DNA of 64,000 nt, taken from positions 62,001 through 126,000 of the forward strand of contig NZ_JAFFPT010000045.1 of assembly GCF_016918785.1 (NCBI RefSeq). Direction: 5' to 3'. Under the pieces are notes generated by a model that saw only the letters and a list, made by a program, of their open reading frames with translations, did not search any database and was not told the origin of the DNA. This stretch comes from Leptospira ainazelensis (GTDB taxonomy: Bacteria > Spirochaetota > Leptospiria > Leptospirales > Leptospiraceae). The position numbers were made by a program, and so were the translations under genes. Below, piece by piece: positions 34,781-44,294 of this stretch; the first letter of the stretch is position 1, and every line of letters begins with the position of its first letter.

Positions 34781-35854
34781 ATGTCACAATCAAATTCACT
34801 GCTCACCTCATACGGCTGGGAACCGGAATTATTTCTTTCGGAACCCTTGGTCGATCTTATCCCTGCACGGGTCATTTCAGTTTATGGAGAATATTCTAAA
34901 ATTCTAACGGATTCCGGGGAACGTCGCGGAGTCCCGTCCGGGGTATTGTTATCCTCCGGAGACACACTTGTTACGGGAGATTGGATTCTTGTCCGAGAAA
35001 TCGAAGGGGACGATCTTTGTATCGTAGAACGAATTCTTCCGAGGAAGACCCTGTTAAAAAGATCGAGTCCCGGAAAACGAAATCAATCACAAGCGATCGC
35101 TTCGAATATCGATTTGTTGCTCGTGATCATGGGTCTCGACAACGACTACAGCCCGAGAAGAATCGAACGTTATCTCTTCTTGGCCCGGATCAGCGGCGCC
35201 GAAGTCGCGATCGTCTTGAACAAACGAGATCTTTGCGAGGATCCGGAGACAAAATTCGCGGAAATTAAAAAAATCGCGGGGGAAATTCCAGTGATTCTGA
35301 TTTCGGCTTTGGATCCTTTACAAACTGAAAGTCTGATGGAATTCGTTCGACCCGGAAAAACGATCGCGTTTTTAGGTTCGTCGGGAGCCGGAAAGTCTAC
35401 GATCATCAATTCTTTGTTAGGCGCGGAGATTCAAAAAACGAATACTCTCAAGGCCAGCGACGGAACCGGAAGACACACAACGACTCACAGGGAACTCTTT
35501 CTTTTGCCTCAGGGCGGAATTTTGATGGACAACCCCGGTATTCGAGAAGTGGGTCTTTTTTCAGGAGGAGATGAGAACGAGATCGAGCTCATCTTTCCGG
35601 AGATCGCAACCGCCGCCTTGGATTGTCGTTTCCGAGATTGTACTCATCGGGAGGAGCCCGGTTGTGCGGTCCAAGCCGCGATCGAAGCGGGAGCAATCCA
35701 GGAAGAACGTTATGCGTCTTATCGAAAACTTCTGAAAGAATTGCAGGCTCACAAGGTTCTTACGGATCCGATCGAGGCTAGAAAACGGAAACAAAAGGAC
35801 AAAGAAATGGCCAAGGCTTTGAGAAATAGGCTCAAAGATAAGGGAAGAATGTAG
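34781..35854 (+). CDS. rsgA: Ribosome small-subunit-dependent GTPase RsgA
   Basis: A 357-residue circularly permuted GTPase that checks late 30S ribosome maturation in the cytoplasm. An N-terminal OB fold (about 25-100) is followed by the permuted G motifs: NKRD (G4, about 147), SAL (G5), GSSGAGKST (G1, about 198-206), GRHTTTHRELF (G2) and DNPGIRE (G3). The C-terminal zinc finger reads CRFRDCTHREEPGC with Cys-Cys-His-Cys ligands, then a basic tail. Length and order are those of the family. AAGGA upstream supports the ATG. A strong hairpin terminator follows the stop. Confidence 0.95.
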   Translation: MSQSNSLLTSYGWEPELFLSEPLVDLIPARVISVYGEYSKILTDSGERRGVPSGVLLSSGDTLVTGDWILVREIEGDDLCIVERILPRKTLLKRSSPGKRNQSQAIASNIDLLLVIMGLDNDYSPRRIERYLFLARISGAEVAIVLNKRDLCEDPETKFAEIKKIAGEIPVILISALDPLQTESLMEFVRPGKTIAFLGSSGAGKSTIINSLLGAEIQKTNTLKASDGTGRHTTTHRELFLLPQGGILMDNPGIREVGLFSGGDENEIELIFPEIATAALDCRFRDCTHREEPGCAVQAAIEAGAIQEERYASYRKLLKELQAHKVLTDPIEARKRKQKDKEMAKALRNRLKDKGRM

Positions 35855-35862
35855 AATTCCGA

Positions 35863-35930
35863 TTTCTCCGAGGGTTTTGTTCCGAAGAAAAAACCTTTTT
35901 TTAAAAAATCCTCGGAGAAAGATCGTTTTT
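35863..35930 (+). terminator. Terminator after rsgA
   Basis: TTTCTCCGAGG (35863-35873) and CCTCGGAGAAA (35910-35920) are perfect 11-base complements with a 36-base A/T-rich loop, starting nine bases after the rsgA stop and followed by GATCG and six T residues (35925-35930). The large loop is unusual for an intrinsic terminator. Confidence 0.65.
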
Positions 35931-35968
35931 TAGGAACCGAATCGGCATTAACAGGGACTTTAAATCGT

Positions 35969-36547
35969 ATGAATGACAAATCCTATATCGAACTTTTGGA
36001 CAAAGCAAAATCGGGAGATTTACGGGCCTGGGCCGTTTTGCAAAAACGGTTTTCTCGATTTGCAACCCAATTCGCCGTAAAAATTCTCAAAGACGAGGAT
36101 CTTTCCCAGGATGTGGTTCAGGAATCCTTTTGGGATCTCTTTCGAAATCTCGAAAAGATCACTACTCCTGCGGCGTTTCCGTCACTGCTCAAAAGGGTTT
36201 TGATCAAACACGGGGATCGTATTCTGCGAAAAAAAGAAAATCGGGCTTTGGTTTTTGTGGATCCGAATCGGATGGATCGGAATTCGAAAGAATTACATTC
36301 CACGTTTTTGGAAAAAGAATGTTACGAAACCATTCTTAAAAATCTTAAAAAATTGGATCCCGCCGATCAAAAACTGATCGAATTGTATTATTACAAAAAT
36401 TTCACGTTAGACGAAATTTCTAAGTCCGAAGGAAAGACGCTTTCTTTTATCAAAAAAAGACATCTTCATTTGAAGAATATTCTGAGAGACGGAATCGGAG
36501 AGACGTTTAGACCGGAAGCCCGCTTGCAGCTTCTGTTAGCGGCTTAG
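35969..36547 (+). CDS. ECF-type RNA polymerase sigma factor
   Basis: A 192-residue sigma-70-family protein with regions 2 and 4 only. Region 2 (about 20-75) holds DLSQDVVQESFWDLFRNLEKI, and region 4 (about 125-180) has LKKLDPADQKLIELYYYKNFTLDEISKSEGKTLSFIKKRHLHLK, the -35-binding HTH. There is no adjacent anti-sigma gene, which is unusual for ECF factors. The gene following at nine bases encodes a ClpP-type protease whose Shine-Dalgarno site (AGGAG) overlaps the sigma stop codon, so the two are translationally linked. Which promoters it serves is unknown. Confidence 0.88.
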   Translation: MNDKSYIELLDKAKSGDLRAWAVLQKRFSRFATQFAVKILKDEDLSQDVVQESFWDLFRNLEKITTPAAFPSLLKRVLIKHGDRILRKKENRALVFVDPNRMDRNSKELHSTFLEKECYETILKNLKKLDPADQKLIELYYYKNFTLDEISKSEGKTLSFIKKRHLHLKNILRDGIGETFRPEARLQLLLAA

Positions 36548-36556
36548 GAGAAAAAT

Positions 36557-37123
36557 TTGGAAGCTACTCAATTTTATCCGAACGGACAGATCGAAAACGT
36601 ATATCTGGAACAAAGAAAGGTTTTTCTCTGGGGTGAAGTAAACGATAACTCCGCAAGATATCTGATCGATCGATTTTTGTATTTGGAAGCGGTGGATCCG
36701 ACAAGGCCCGTTACACTTTTTATTCATTCTCCCGGTGGATCGACTTACGCCGGTTTGGCGATTTTGGATGTGATGAAAAACGTTCGAAATCCGGTGTACA
36801 CCGTCTGTTTGGGAATGGCGATGTCGTTCGGTGCGGTTTTACTTCTTTCCGGAGATAAGGGAAACCGAGCGGCGTATCCTCACAGTAAAATTTTGATTCA
36901 TCAACCGCACGTTATGGGAGAGTTCAAAGGTCCGGCGGAGGACATTCGAATTTTTGCGGAATCCGTAAAGAGGGAAAAGGATTTGTTAAACGAAATTATG
37001 GCGAAGGCAACCGGACAACCTTTGGATCGGATGGTAAAGGATACGGATCGAGATTCGTGGTTTTCAGCAAAGGAAGCGCTGGAATACGGTATGATCGATA
37101 AGATCATCGGAGTTGAATTCTAA
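36557..37123 (+). CDS. clpP: ClpP-family serine protease
   Basis: A 188-residue ClpP-type peptidase, the barrel subunit that degrades proteins fed by a Clp ATPase. The triad is complete: Ser90 in MAMSFGAV, His115 in ILIHQPHVMG and Asp166 in DTDRDSW; FIHSPGG is the substrate-strand motif. The Ser motif deviates from the usual AASMGA (here MAMSFGAV), and the N-terminus is short, without an obvious propeptide. The start is TTG with AGGAG seven bases before it. No clpX or clpA is next to it; instead it is paired with an ECF sigma gene. It is likely a paralogue of the housekeeping clpP, perhaps with a dedicated role. Confidence 0.88.
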   Translation: MEATQFYPNGQIENVYLEQRKVFLWGEVNDNSARYLIDRFLYLEAVDPTRPVTLFIHSPGGSTYAGLAILDVMKNVRNPVYTVCLGMAMSFGAVLLLSGDKGNRAAYPHSKILIHQPHVMGEFKGPAEDIRIFAESVKREKDLLNEIMAKATGQPLDRMVKDTDRDSWFSAKEALEYGMIDKIIGVEF

Positions 37124-37356
37124 AATTCAATCCGATTCTTAAATTTAAGAAATTTTTCTTAAAAACCCTGTCTCTTATCGGACGCTTATTTTGGAAACGA
37201 AAGGGAGTTCAAATCGCGGTAATTTCCTAAATTCGATCGTCTCCTTTTATAGAATGCGTAAAAAGAATTTCTAACGAAAAAACCTTTTTACTGTTAAAAC
37301 GGATACGAGAATATATATCAAAACTACCGGTTTCCGACAGGTCTTTTGTCTTTAAA

Positions 37357-39822
37357 ATGAGATTTTTCTTACTCTTCGGCGCGGCTCTGCTGCTCAATTA
37401 TTCTTTGTTCGCAGAGTCTGCGGCTCCGGAGAACGGAAAAGTATCTCGACTCCAAAATACAGGTAACTTTCGGACCTTTGTGCATTACCTTAAGGATGCA
37501 AACGCGGAGGACTTTAGAGAAAAAATTTTTTCTAAAGCTCCCGGATTGGATTTTCAAAACATTCCTTCCGAGATTTTCTCTCTCGGATTTTCAAAAGATA
37601 CGGTTTGGTTTTACGTCCCCTTGGAGAACGACACCAAAAATGAATTCAACGGAGAATTCGAAGTTTATAATCCCTATCTGGAAGAAGTCGATATCCACTA
37701 TAAATACGGACATGAGCGGATAACGCGTGAAATTTTTACCGGAGCCAATCGTGTTTATGAAGGGAATTTCCCATCTCTTGATTTTTATCTGAGACCGGGA
37801 GAATCGATCCAAATCGTCGTTCGTATTAAAAGCGGAACTCCTCTTAGAATTCCCCTTCTTCTGGAATCCGAAAAAAAGTTCGGTTTTACAAAACAGTTTC
37901 GGTTGGTCGTAGTCGGGTTGACTCTCGGTTTCGGAATCGCGATGAGTCTGTATAATCTTTCTCTTTATTTTTTCTTTAGAACCAGATCCTATCTGTATTA
38001 TTTTTTGATGATAACTTTTTTTACGGTATATCTGACTTCTTGGGACGGATTGTTTCTCAATCTGTTTAAACCCGAATACGGGAAATATTATCTTACGGCC
38101 ACTCTCATTCTCGTTTATACGGCCAGTCTATTTCTGTTTTTATTTTCGTTGGAGTTTTTATATCCGGAACAAAAGAGTAGAAAGGCGAAATTAGTCATTA
38201 TCATCTATTCGATCGTCAATTTGACTTTGATTCCCGCTTCGATCGTCTTTCCGATTCAGTTGAATCAATTTTCGTATTATTGGATTCTTATAAATAATTT
38301 AATCATCGTTTATTTTTGTTTTTTAAGAACCCGAGAAGGTTTTAAATCGGCAAAAATTCTTCTGTTTATCCATCTGATCTTTCCCACGGCCGCAATCCTA
38401 ATGAATCTAAGCGCGACCGGAATTCTTACGATCAACTTCGTATCTCTTCATGTTTTGAAATTGGCTTTTATTTCTCAGTCGATTCTATTTTCGATTATGC
38501 TCGTTCAAAGAATTAAGGATTTGGAATTTAGACTCAAAGAAGGTCTTCAGAGCGAAATTCATAAGAACATAGTTCTTCTTAAAAAAGAGATTCAACAAAG
38601 ACGAGAGACCGAATGGGAATTGATCCAAGCAAAGGAAATGGCGGAGAAGGCTTCCAAGGTAAAGAGCAGCTTTCTTGCAAATATGAGTCACGAAATCCGG
38701 ACTCCTATGAACGGCGTACTCGGTATGGTTCAGTTGTTGGGAACCACAAAGCTGAACGAGGAACAAAAAGAATACACGAAGATTCTTTCCAGGTCCGCGA
38801 AATCACTCTTACAAATCATCAACGACATTCTTGATTTTTCGAAGATCGAAGCGGGTAAGATCGTCCTCGATAAGGAAGTTTTTTCGATTCGATCCGTTCT
38901 GGATGAAATTCACGATCTCTTACGTCCTTTGGCGAAACGAAAACGGATCGAATTCAATTTGGAAGGTAAATACGATATTCAAGAATTTGTTTCCGGAGAC
39001 CAGTTGAGGCTCAGACAAATTTTATGGAATTTAGCGGGTAACGGAATCAAATTTACGAATCAGGGAAGTGTGGTTCTAAAAGTCTCTGAAAAGAAAATTT
39101 CAGCCGAAAAAGTTTCCATCGAATTTTCGGTATCCGACACCGGTATCGGAATTCCTCAAGATAAACAGAAACAAGTTTTTGACGCATTTTCCCAGAGTGA
39201 TTCTTCTACTGCAAGAAAGTTCGGCGGTTCCGGTTTGGGATTGAGTATTACTAAACAATTGATCGAACTCCAAGGTGGAACCTTATCTTTGGAAAGTAAG
39301 GAAGGAAAAGGTTCTAAGTTTACGTTCTCCATCGTATATGACAACGCTTCGCAGTCCGATGTGGATACGATTTTGGAACCGGAAAAGACGAGAGAGTTGG
39401 ACGAAGTTTATGCAAATGTAGTTCCGCAAAAAATGCGAATTCTCGTGGCGGAAGACAATGAAACCAATTGTCTTCTGATTGAAAGGGCCTTAAAAAAACT
39501 CGGTTACGATCCGGTCGTCGTTCACAACGGGCGCGAAGTCATCGAAAGAATGCAGTTGGACGTTTTTGATCTCGTTTTGATGGACATTCATATGCCGGAG
39601 GTGGACGGGATCGAGGCGACGGGTTGGATCCGTTCTCGAAAAGAAAATGCCGAACTGCCGATCATCATTGCGCTGACCGCGGACGCAATCGATAGCAGCA
39701 AGGAAAAATACGTCGCATTGGGCTTGAACGATTGTTTGGTTAAACCTCTGGATTTGGTCGGCCTAAAGTCCACTTTGGATTATTGGTCCGAACGAGTCGA
39801 AGCATTCCAATGGAGACTTTAA
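37357..39822 (+). CDS. Hybrid histidine kinase with 7TM-DISM sensor
   Basis: An 821-residue membrane sensor kinase. Signal peptide (FFLLFGAALLLNYSLFA), 7TMR-DISMED2-like outer domain (about 45-175), seven spans (about 185-385), a coiled-coil, HisKA with the phospho-acceptor His445 (NMSHEIRTPMNG), HATPase_c (about 555-670) with NLAGNGIKFT, DTGIGIP and GGSGLGL, and a receiver domain (about 695-815) with Asp743 (LVLMDIHMPEVDG) and Lys in LVKPLD. It will autophosphorylate and pass phosphate to its own receiver; the output partner is not adjacent. It is convergent with the acyltransferase gene (20 bases between stops). Confidence 0.93.
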   Translation: MRFFLLFGAALLLNYSLFAESAAPENGKVSRLQNTGNFRTFVHYLKDANAEDFREKIFSKAPGLDFQNIPSEIFSLGFSKDTVWFYVPLENDTKNEFNGEFEVYNPYLEEVDIHYKYGHERITREIFTGANRVYEGNFPSLDFYLRPGESIQIVVRIKSGTPLRIPLLLESEKKFGFTKQFRLVVVGLTLGFGIAMSLYNLSLYFFFRTRSYLYYFLMITFFTVYLTSWDGLFLNLFKPEYGKYYLTATLILVYTASLFLFLFSLEFLYPEQKSRKAKLVIIIYSIVNLTLIPASIVFPIQLNQFSYYWILINNLIIVYFCFLRTREGFKSAKILLFIHLIFPTAAILMNLSATGILTINFVSLHVLKLAFISQSILFSIMLVQRIKDLEFRLKEGLQSEIHKNIVLLKKEIQQRRETEWELIQAKEMAEKASKVKSSFLANMSHEIRTPMNGVLGMVQLLGTTKLNEEQKEYTKILSRSAKSLLQIINDILDFSKIEAGKIVLDKEVFSIRSVLDEIHDLLRPLAKRKRIEFNLEGKYDIQEFVSGDQLRLRQILWNLAGNGIKFTNQGSVVLKVSEKKISAEKVSIEFSVSDTGIGIPQDKQKQVFDAFSQSDSSTARKFGGSGLGLSITKQLIELQGGTLSLESKEGKGSKFTFSIVYDNASQSDVDTILEPEKTRELDEVYANVVPQKMRILVAEDNETNCLLIERALKKLGYDPVVVHNGREVIERMQLDVFDLVLMDIHMPEVDGIEATGWIRSRKENAELPIIIALTADAIDSSKEKYVALGLNDCLVKPLDLVGLKSTLDYWSERVEAFQWRL

Positions 39823-39842
39823 AAAAGTAGAATATTCTAATT

Positions 39843-41174
39843 TTATTCTAAATTTATTTCTTTTCTAAGAATTCCCATAAAATTCTCCTTAAAAATTTCG
39901 AACAATCCCGGAGCCCATCGATTTGAATCATAGTTTAGAAGAATCGTAAGTTTTCCCCGGTAAGTGGACGCCGAAACAAATACGGATTGAGACAAGGAAG
40001 GATGCACCGTAAACGAAAGATTCGACACGCTGAAATTTCGAAACTTCGGTAGATCGGGTATAATTCCTACGTTACTCAAAACGCTCGATTGCGGAAATCT
40101 TTGTAAAAGGGCGGATAAAGCTTTGATGCCGTTCGGTCTGCTCAAAATCTGATTGACGGGTGGGATGAGCTCGTAAAAGGACAGATCATCGTTTCCGTTT
40201 CGGATCTGAGCCTTGAGCCGGTTTGAAATTTCCTTTGCGATGTTCCACGGATTCGAATCTTTTCGGACTACGATTCCAAGCGTAAGAAGAGTAATATAAA
40301 GTCCTAATGTTTCACCGGGAACTTTTTCGATTAGATTCGGTTTTAGATCCGCAGGATTGGACAGGTTTAGAAGAATCGGTTCCGTTGTATCGAACAAAGA
40401 ATACGATGCGATCAGTTGGGCGGCTCCTATGATCCCGTGAAGCGTGGTTTCTTTTTGTTTACAAAGAGAAAGAAGATTCTGCAATTCGGATTCGGTCAGT
40501 CGAAAGTTTGTCAAAACCGGATTTGTTTCCCGGTCCTTTTTGGAAAACGAAGGCAAGGAAGCGGTTCGAATCGGAGTTTCTTCCAAAACTGAAGTATTTA
40601 TCGGTTTATCGGAATTTTCCTTTTCGATTTTCAACATGGAAAGGACCGAATTCGGTAATCCTTGATACTTTATAATATTCGAATTATCTAAATCACTTCC
40701 GGCTTCTTTTAATACTTCCGTCAGAAACGAAGATCCGGATCTGCCGTCGGCGATGCAATGATGAAAAACGATACTGAATACCCAATCTCCGGATTTCGAA
40801 CAAAAGAGCAAGGCTCGGATCAAAGGAGATTCCTCTTCCGAGAACGGAAGTATGATTTCTTCGGCCAATACTTTTTTCCAGACTTCGTTTTCCAAGTTGA
40901 GAATTTTAAGAGAAATCCGTTTTTCTAATACAGTTTTGAACTTAAGATCAAATTCGTTTCCGACTTCCACTTTGACGTTTGCCAGAGGATGTTTTTTTTG
41001 AACTTCAAAGAGCGCTTTTCGAATCCTATCCGGGCTCAGATCGCCGTCACCCTCCGCAATCACCGCGAAGTTCATGGAGGAAATCCGGTCTAAGAGCCAA
41101 AAAGTAGATTCGGCTTTGTCGAGAAGCCGTTCGTGTATCTTTTCCTGAGAATTTAAGTTGTTCTGTGTTTGCAT
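39843..41174 (-). CDS. HHxxxDG acyltransferase / condensation-domain-like protein
   Basis: A 443-residue protein of the CoA-dependent acyltransferase fold shared by NRPS condensation domains, PapA-type mycobacterial acyltransferases and alcohol acetyltransferases. The active-site motif is VFHHCIADGRSGSSFL (about 143-158); the second His is the general base. The C-terminal half has NLSNPADLKP and the SNVGIIPDLP segment near the tunnel. These enzymes join an acyl thioester to a hydroxyl or amine. It starts 21 bases after the stop of the fatty-acid-desaturase-like gene on the same strand, and is probably co-transcribed, pointing to acylation with a modified fatty chain. The acceptor is unknown. 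Confidence 0.8.
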   Translation of the reverse strand: MQTQNNLNSQEKIHERLLDKAESTFWLLDRISSMNFAVIAEGDGDLSPDRIRKALFEVQKKHPLANVKVEVGNEFDLKFKTVLEKRISLKILNLENEVWKKVLAEEIILPFSEEESPLIRALLFCSKSGDWVFSIVFHHCIADGRSGSSFLTEVLKEAGSDLDNSNIIKYQGLPNSVLSMLKIEKENSDKPINTSVLEETPIRTASLPSFSKKDRETNPVLTNFRLTESELQNLLSLCKQKETTLHGIIGAAQLIASYSLFDTTEPILLNLSNPADLKPNLIEKVPGETLGLYITLLTLGIVVRKDSNPWNIAKEISNRLKAQIRNGNDDLSFYELIPPVNQILSRPNGIKALSALLQRFPQSSVLSNVGIIPDLPKFRNFSVSNLSFTVHPSLSQSVFVSASTYRGKLTILLNYDSNRWAPGLFEIFKENFMGILRKEINLE

Positions 41175-41195
41175 CGATCGTCTATGTTTTATGTT

Positions 41196-42287
41196 TTATG
41201 TTTGTGGTTTGAAATTCACCGATTTGGAAAATTCAGAGAGATTTTCGGTTTGATTCTTAGAATTCCCTCTGAACATACTTCTGAAATCGTTAAATCGAAT
41301 TCCGTAACGTTTCATTGCGGGAAGAACGAAATACGAAGTCATTTGTCTTAAATAGAACGGCTGATTGACCACGAAGTGATGGATTCCGTGTGTTGCACCG
41401 AAATTAAAACAAAAAAGATGAAAGGGTAATACGAACCAGGAATTTAGAACCTGGGTTTGATTGTAAACGTTCGGGATGTCGCCGTAATAATGCATATTCG
41501 AAGAGATTATCTGAATCGAAGTCTGACGAATCCAATTCGGAATGAGATATACCACCGCGATCGTGTTGAGAATCGGAAAAATAAGGTTTAAAAACGAAAG
41601 TCGACCAAACGGATGTCCCGTAAAAACATTAAAAAAATAGAATGTATTAAGAATTAGAAAAAGATACCAGAGCAAAAAGAAAATCTCCCGGTAAGGACCG
41701 ATGATTCTCGGAGCCTTAATCTTTCGCAGATGGGAGTAGGCGTCCTTCCCGACGCTTCTTCCTTGGAGAATCAGCGCCATATTTCCGTCGATCATCGTAA
41801 ACAATCTCCGCAAACCGAAGGGCATTCCGTTTCCGATCATTCTTTCTTCGACGTCTTCTTTATTTCCGGAAACCTTATGATGCAAAAGATGAATTTCCTT
41901 TCGAAACCAAGGGTTTACCGTATTCGCGCGAAAGAGCCAAACTACCCAGAACATAAAGTTTTGAATTTTAGAATTCCCTTTGTAGTAGAGATTGTGGATC
42001 AGATCGTGTTCGATCTCGTGCAAGAAGGAAGCAAAAATCGCGTTAGACACGATACAAAGCCAAAATGGAATTTGACCTGCGATGTAAAGTCCTGCAAAAA
42101 GAATCATCATAGAAGCGGAACCGAGTGTGATTCCCAAACCGATCCCGTCTTGGTATCGTGTTAAAAATGGAAAACGATCGCGGATTTTGGCGTCCCAAAA
42201 ACGGATCCAGCGTATGATTTTTACCGTTCTCTCTTTTTCGGAAAGAATCTCGTTAGGCTTTCTTAATGCTTTCAGAGGAGTATTCAT
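41196..42287 (-). CDS. Fatty-acid-desaturase-like membrane di-iron protein
   Basis: A 363-residue integral membrane protein with the three His boxes of membrane desaturases/hydroxylases: HEIEHDLIH (about 90-98), HLLHHK (about 133-138) and HGIHHFV (about 305-311), plus an SNMHYYGD segment. Hydrophobic spans lie around 50-90, 105-125 and 205-260. Such enzymes use a di-iron centre and O2 to insert a double bond or hydroxyl into a lipid chain. It is 178 bases downstream of the B12-radical SAM gene and 21 bases upstream of the acyltransferase. Precise substrate and position of oxidation cannot be given; a carotenoid- or sterol-type hydroxylase is an alternative. Confidence 0.87.
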   Translation of the reverse strand: MNTPLKALRKPNEILSEKERTVKIIRWIRFWDAKIRDRFPFLTRYQDGIGLGITLGSASMMILFAGLYIAGQIPFWLCIVSNAIFASFLHEIEHDLIHNLYYKGNSKIQNFMFWVVWLFRANTVNPWFRKEIHLLHHKVSGNKEDVEERMIGNGMPFGLRRLFTMIDGNMALILQGRSVGKDAYSHLRKIKAPRIIGPYREIFFLLWYLFLILNTFYFFNVFTGHPFGRLSFLNLIFPILNTIAVVYLIPNWIRQTSIQIISSNMHYYGDIPNVYNQTQVLNSWFVLPFHLFCFNFGATHGIHHFVVNQPFYLRQMTSYFVLPAMKRYGIRFNDFRSMFRGNSKNQTENLSEFSKSVNFKPQT

Positions 42288-42465
42288 GATACGTTTTGTC
42301 TCCAGTTTTGAGATTTCGGTCTCATGCTAACTCGTTTCTTAAATCTCGTCGTCTTAGTTTATAAACCGCGCCTCGTCCTCTGAAAATTCTAACCTGGATT
42401 CTAAAATTAAAAACCCTTTTTTGTATTTTGTCCGCGATAATCCGAAGGAGGAGGTTCGATTCTTT

Positions 42466-44169
42466 TTAAAACGAACTCGAGCGACGACTCGAATCCTCAT
42501 AAAACGAAGATTCGGTCTTTTTCCGATTCGGAAGAACAATGGTTCCTCCGGAAAGCGCCGTGACGGTTTTTATCCCGTTAAACACTCTTTCGAAAATGGG
42601 ATAGCGGAATTTTCCTAAAAGAACTTCTCCTCGACTTGTCGATGCGTAGAGTTTTTTTTCTTCGAGGAGTTTTTGAAACAGTTTTACTCCGATCAACGAT
42701 CGAACTCCCGATTTTTCTAAAATCGAAAGCGTATCCGAAAGGGAAATACTTTCGTCTTTTGGAATCGGCGCACCTTTGAGAAAGTTAAGAATCCGAGTTA
42801 CGATAAAAAGAGAATAGATATCTTCTCTTTCAAAATGTTCGGAAGGAATCGCCATCGAAGTCAATCTGGATAAAAAGACGTCCGATTCGTTTCTTTCAGG
42901 AAAACCCGCGGCGATCGGAGATTTGGGAGTCAGATAAAAAAGAGAAGCGCCCATCAATACGGGTTGTTCCGCGTTGAATTGAAGCGTTTGAATCATGGAA
43001 TCCAGTGTTTCCATCGGAAGCCCGAGGATTTGATAGGAAGTGATTTGAAAACCGAGTTCAAAACCTTCCTGCACAATCTGAAGATATTTTTCGATCGTAT
43101 GCGGTCTTTTGGTGGTTTCCCTTACGAGTTTGTCCGAGCTGACTAACGCAAGATTTAAGTTAGTAAAACCCGCTTCCTTCATAAGAACCAAAAGTTCGGA
43201 GTCCAGGCTGATATAGGAAATTCCGTTCATTGCCACAAATTGAACGTCTTTCCGGGGGAAGGCCCGAATCAATTCTTCGCAGAGTTGTTTCATCTCCGGT
43301 TTGAAAAAGGTAAGATTGTCGTCTTCAAAGTCGAAAACTCTATAACCGAGTTTATAGGATTCTTTGATTTCGTTTAACACGTTTTCGACGGTATTCCTTC
43401 TATACTTGGTGCCGAACGTGGTGTGGACCGAACAAAAGCTACAACGATGCGGGCAACTTCTCGAAGTGATGATAAAGCGCATCGGCTTTCCTTCGAATAA
43501 ATAGTGTTGCTTGGAAAGCGACGAAAGATCGGGAGGCGGAAGGTCCGGTATCGAAAAATTTTCCCCGATTTCGTTGAGGATCATTTTTCCGTTTTCCTTC
43601 CAGCCGAGAGAAGCAACGGTAGCATAACGTTTTCCGTTTTTAAATTCTTTCAAAAAATCGCAGATCGGTTTTTCGCCTTCTCCTCGAATAATAAAGTCCA
43701 CATTCGGATCGGATAACATCAACTCCGGACAAGCCGAAACGTGAGAACCGCCCATCAGGATCGGAACGTTCATCGTTTCTTTGATTGCCGCCGCGGTTTT
43801 TAACGCTTCTCTGTAGTAAGGAGAAAACAAAGAAGAGATTCCGATAAGATCCGGTTGAATCGATCGTACTTCTTTCGTTATGTCTTCGTAAGATGCTCCA
43901 AAACGAAAGTATTCGAAAAAAGTGGAGAAGGGACTTTTGTCAGCAACCGGATAGTATTCCTTTAAGTACTTGAGTTCCTTCGGAATGGGAAGAGTTCTTC
44001 TTCCCGCGAGTTTTTTTCCGTTGCCTCTGTGAAAATCACGAAGGATCACTTCAACATCAGGTAAGAATTTTTGAACTGCACCTTTCAGATAACAAAGTCC
44101 GATCGGTTGTAACCGGATATCCGTATCATAAAAATCTTCCACCGGCGGTTGAATGAGCAAAAGCCGCAT
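42466..44169 (-). CDS. B12-binding radical SAM protein
   Basis: A 567-residue protein with an N-terminal cobalamin-binding-type domain (about 1-185, beginning MRLLLIQPP and with DLIGISSLFSPYY, MGGSHVSACPE) and a radical SAM domain (about 215-440). The [4Fe-4S]/SAM cluster Cys are 239, 243 and 246 in CPHRCSFC. The cobalamin His of the DxHxxG motif is not visible, so B12 may be bound base-off or not at all. Members modify lipids, hopanoids, cofactors or peptides, often by methylation. The neighbours (desaturase, acyltransferase) suggest a lipid substrate. The gene is divergent from a lipase-like gene, with 125 bases between the starts. Confidence 0.88.
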   Translation of the reverse strand: MRLLLIQPPVEDFYDTDIRLQPIGLCYLKGAVQKFLPDVEVILRDFHRGNGKKLAGRRTLPIPKELKYLKEYYPVADKSPFSTFFEYFRFGASYEDITKEVRSIQPDLIGISSLFSPYYREALKTAAAIKETMNVPILMGGSHVSACPELMLSDPNVDFIIRGEGEKPICDFLKEFKNGKRYATVASLGWKENGKMILNEIGENFSIPDLPPPDLSSLSKQHYLFEGKPMRFIITSRSCPHRCSFCSVHTTFGTKYRRNTVENVLNEIKESYKLGYRVFDFEDDNLTFFKPEMKQLCEELIRAFPRKDVQFVAMNGISYISLDSELLVLMKEAGFTNLNLALVSSDKLVRETTKRPHTIEKYLQIVQEGFELGFQITSYQILGLPMETLDSMIQTLQFNAEQPVLMGASLFYLTPKSPIAAGFPERNESDVFLSRLTSMAIPSEHFEREDIYSLFIVTRILNFLKGAPIPKDESISLSDTLSILEKSGVRSLIGVKLFQKLLEEKKLYASTSRGEVLLGKFRYPIFERVFNGIKTVTALSGGTIVLPNRKKTESSFYEDSSRRSSSF

Positions 44170-44294
44170 GACACCATGGAAAGTGAAACAACTTCAAGAG
44201 CAAGCGACTTCGGCCGCCCGATTCCCGAATTTTATCCATTGACCGAAGCGGATTTTCGGGTTATACTGCGCGGGCTATGAAAGGAGAAGCTGAA

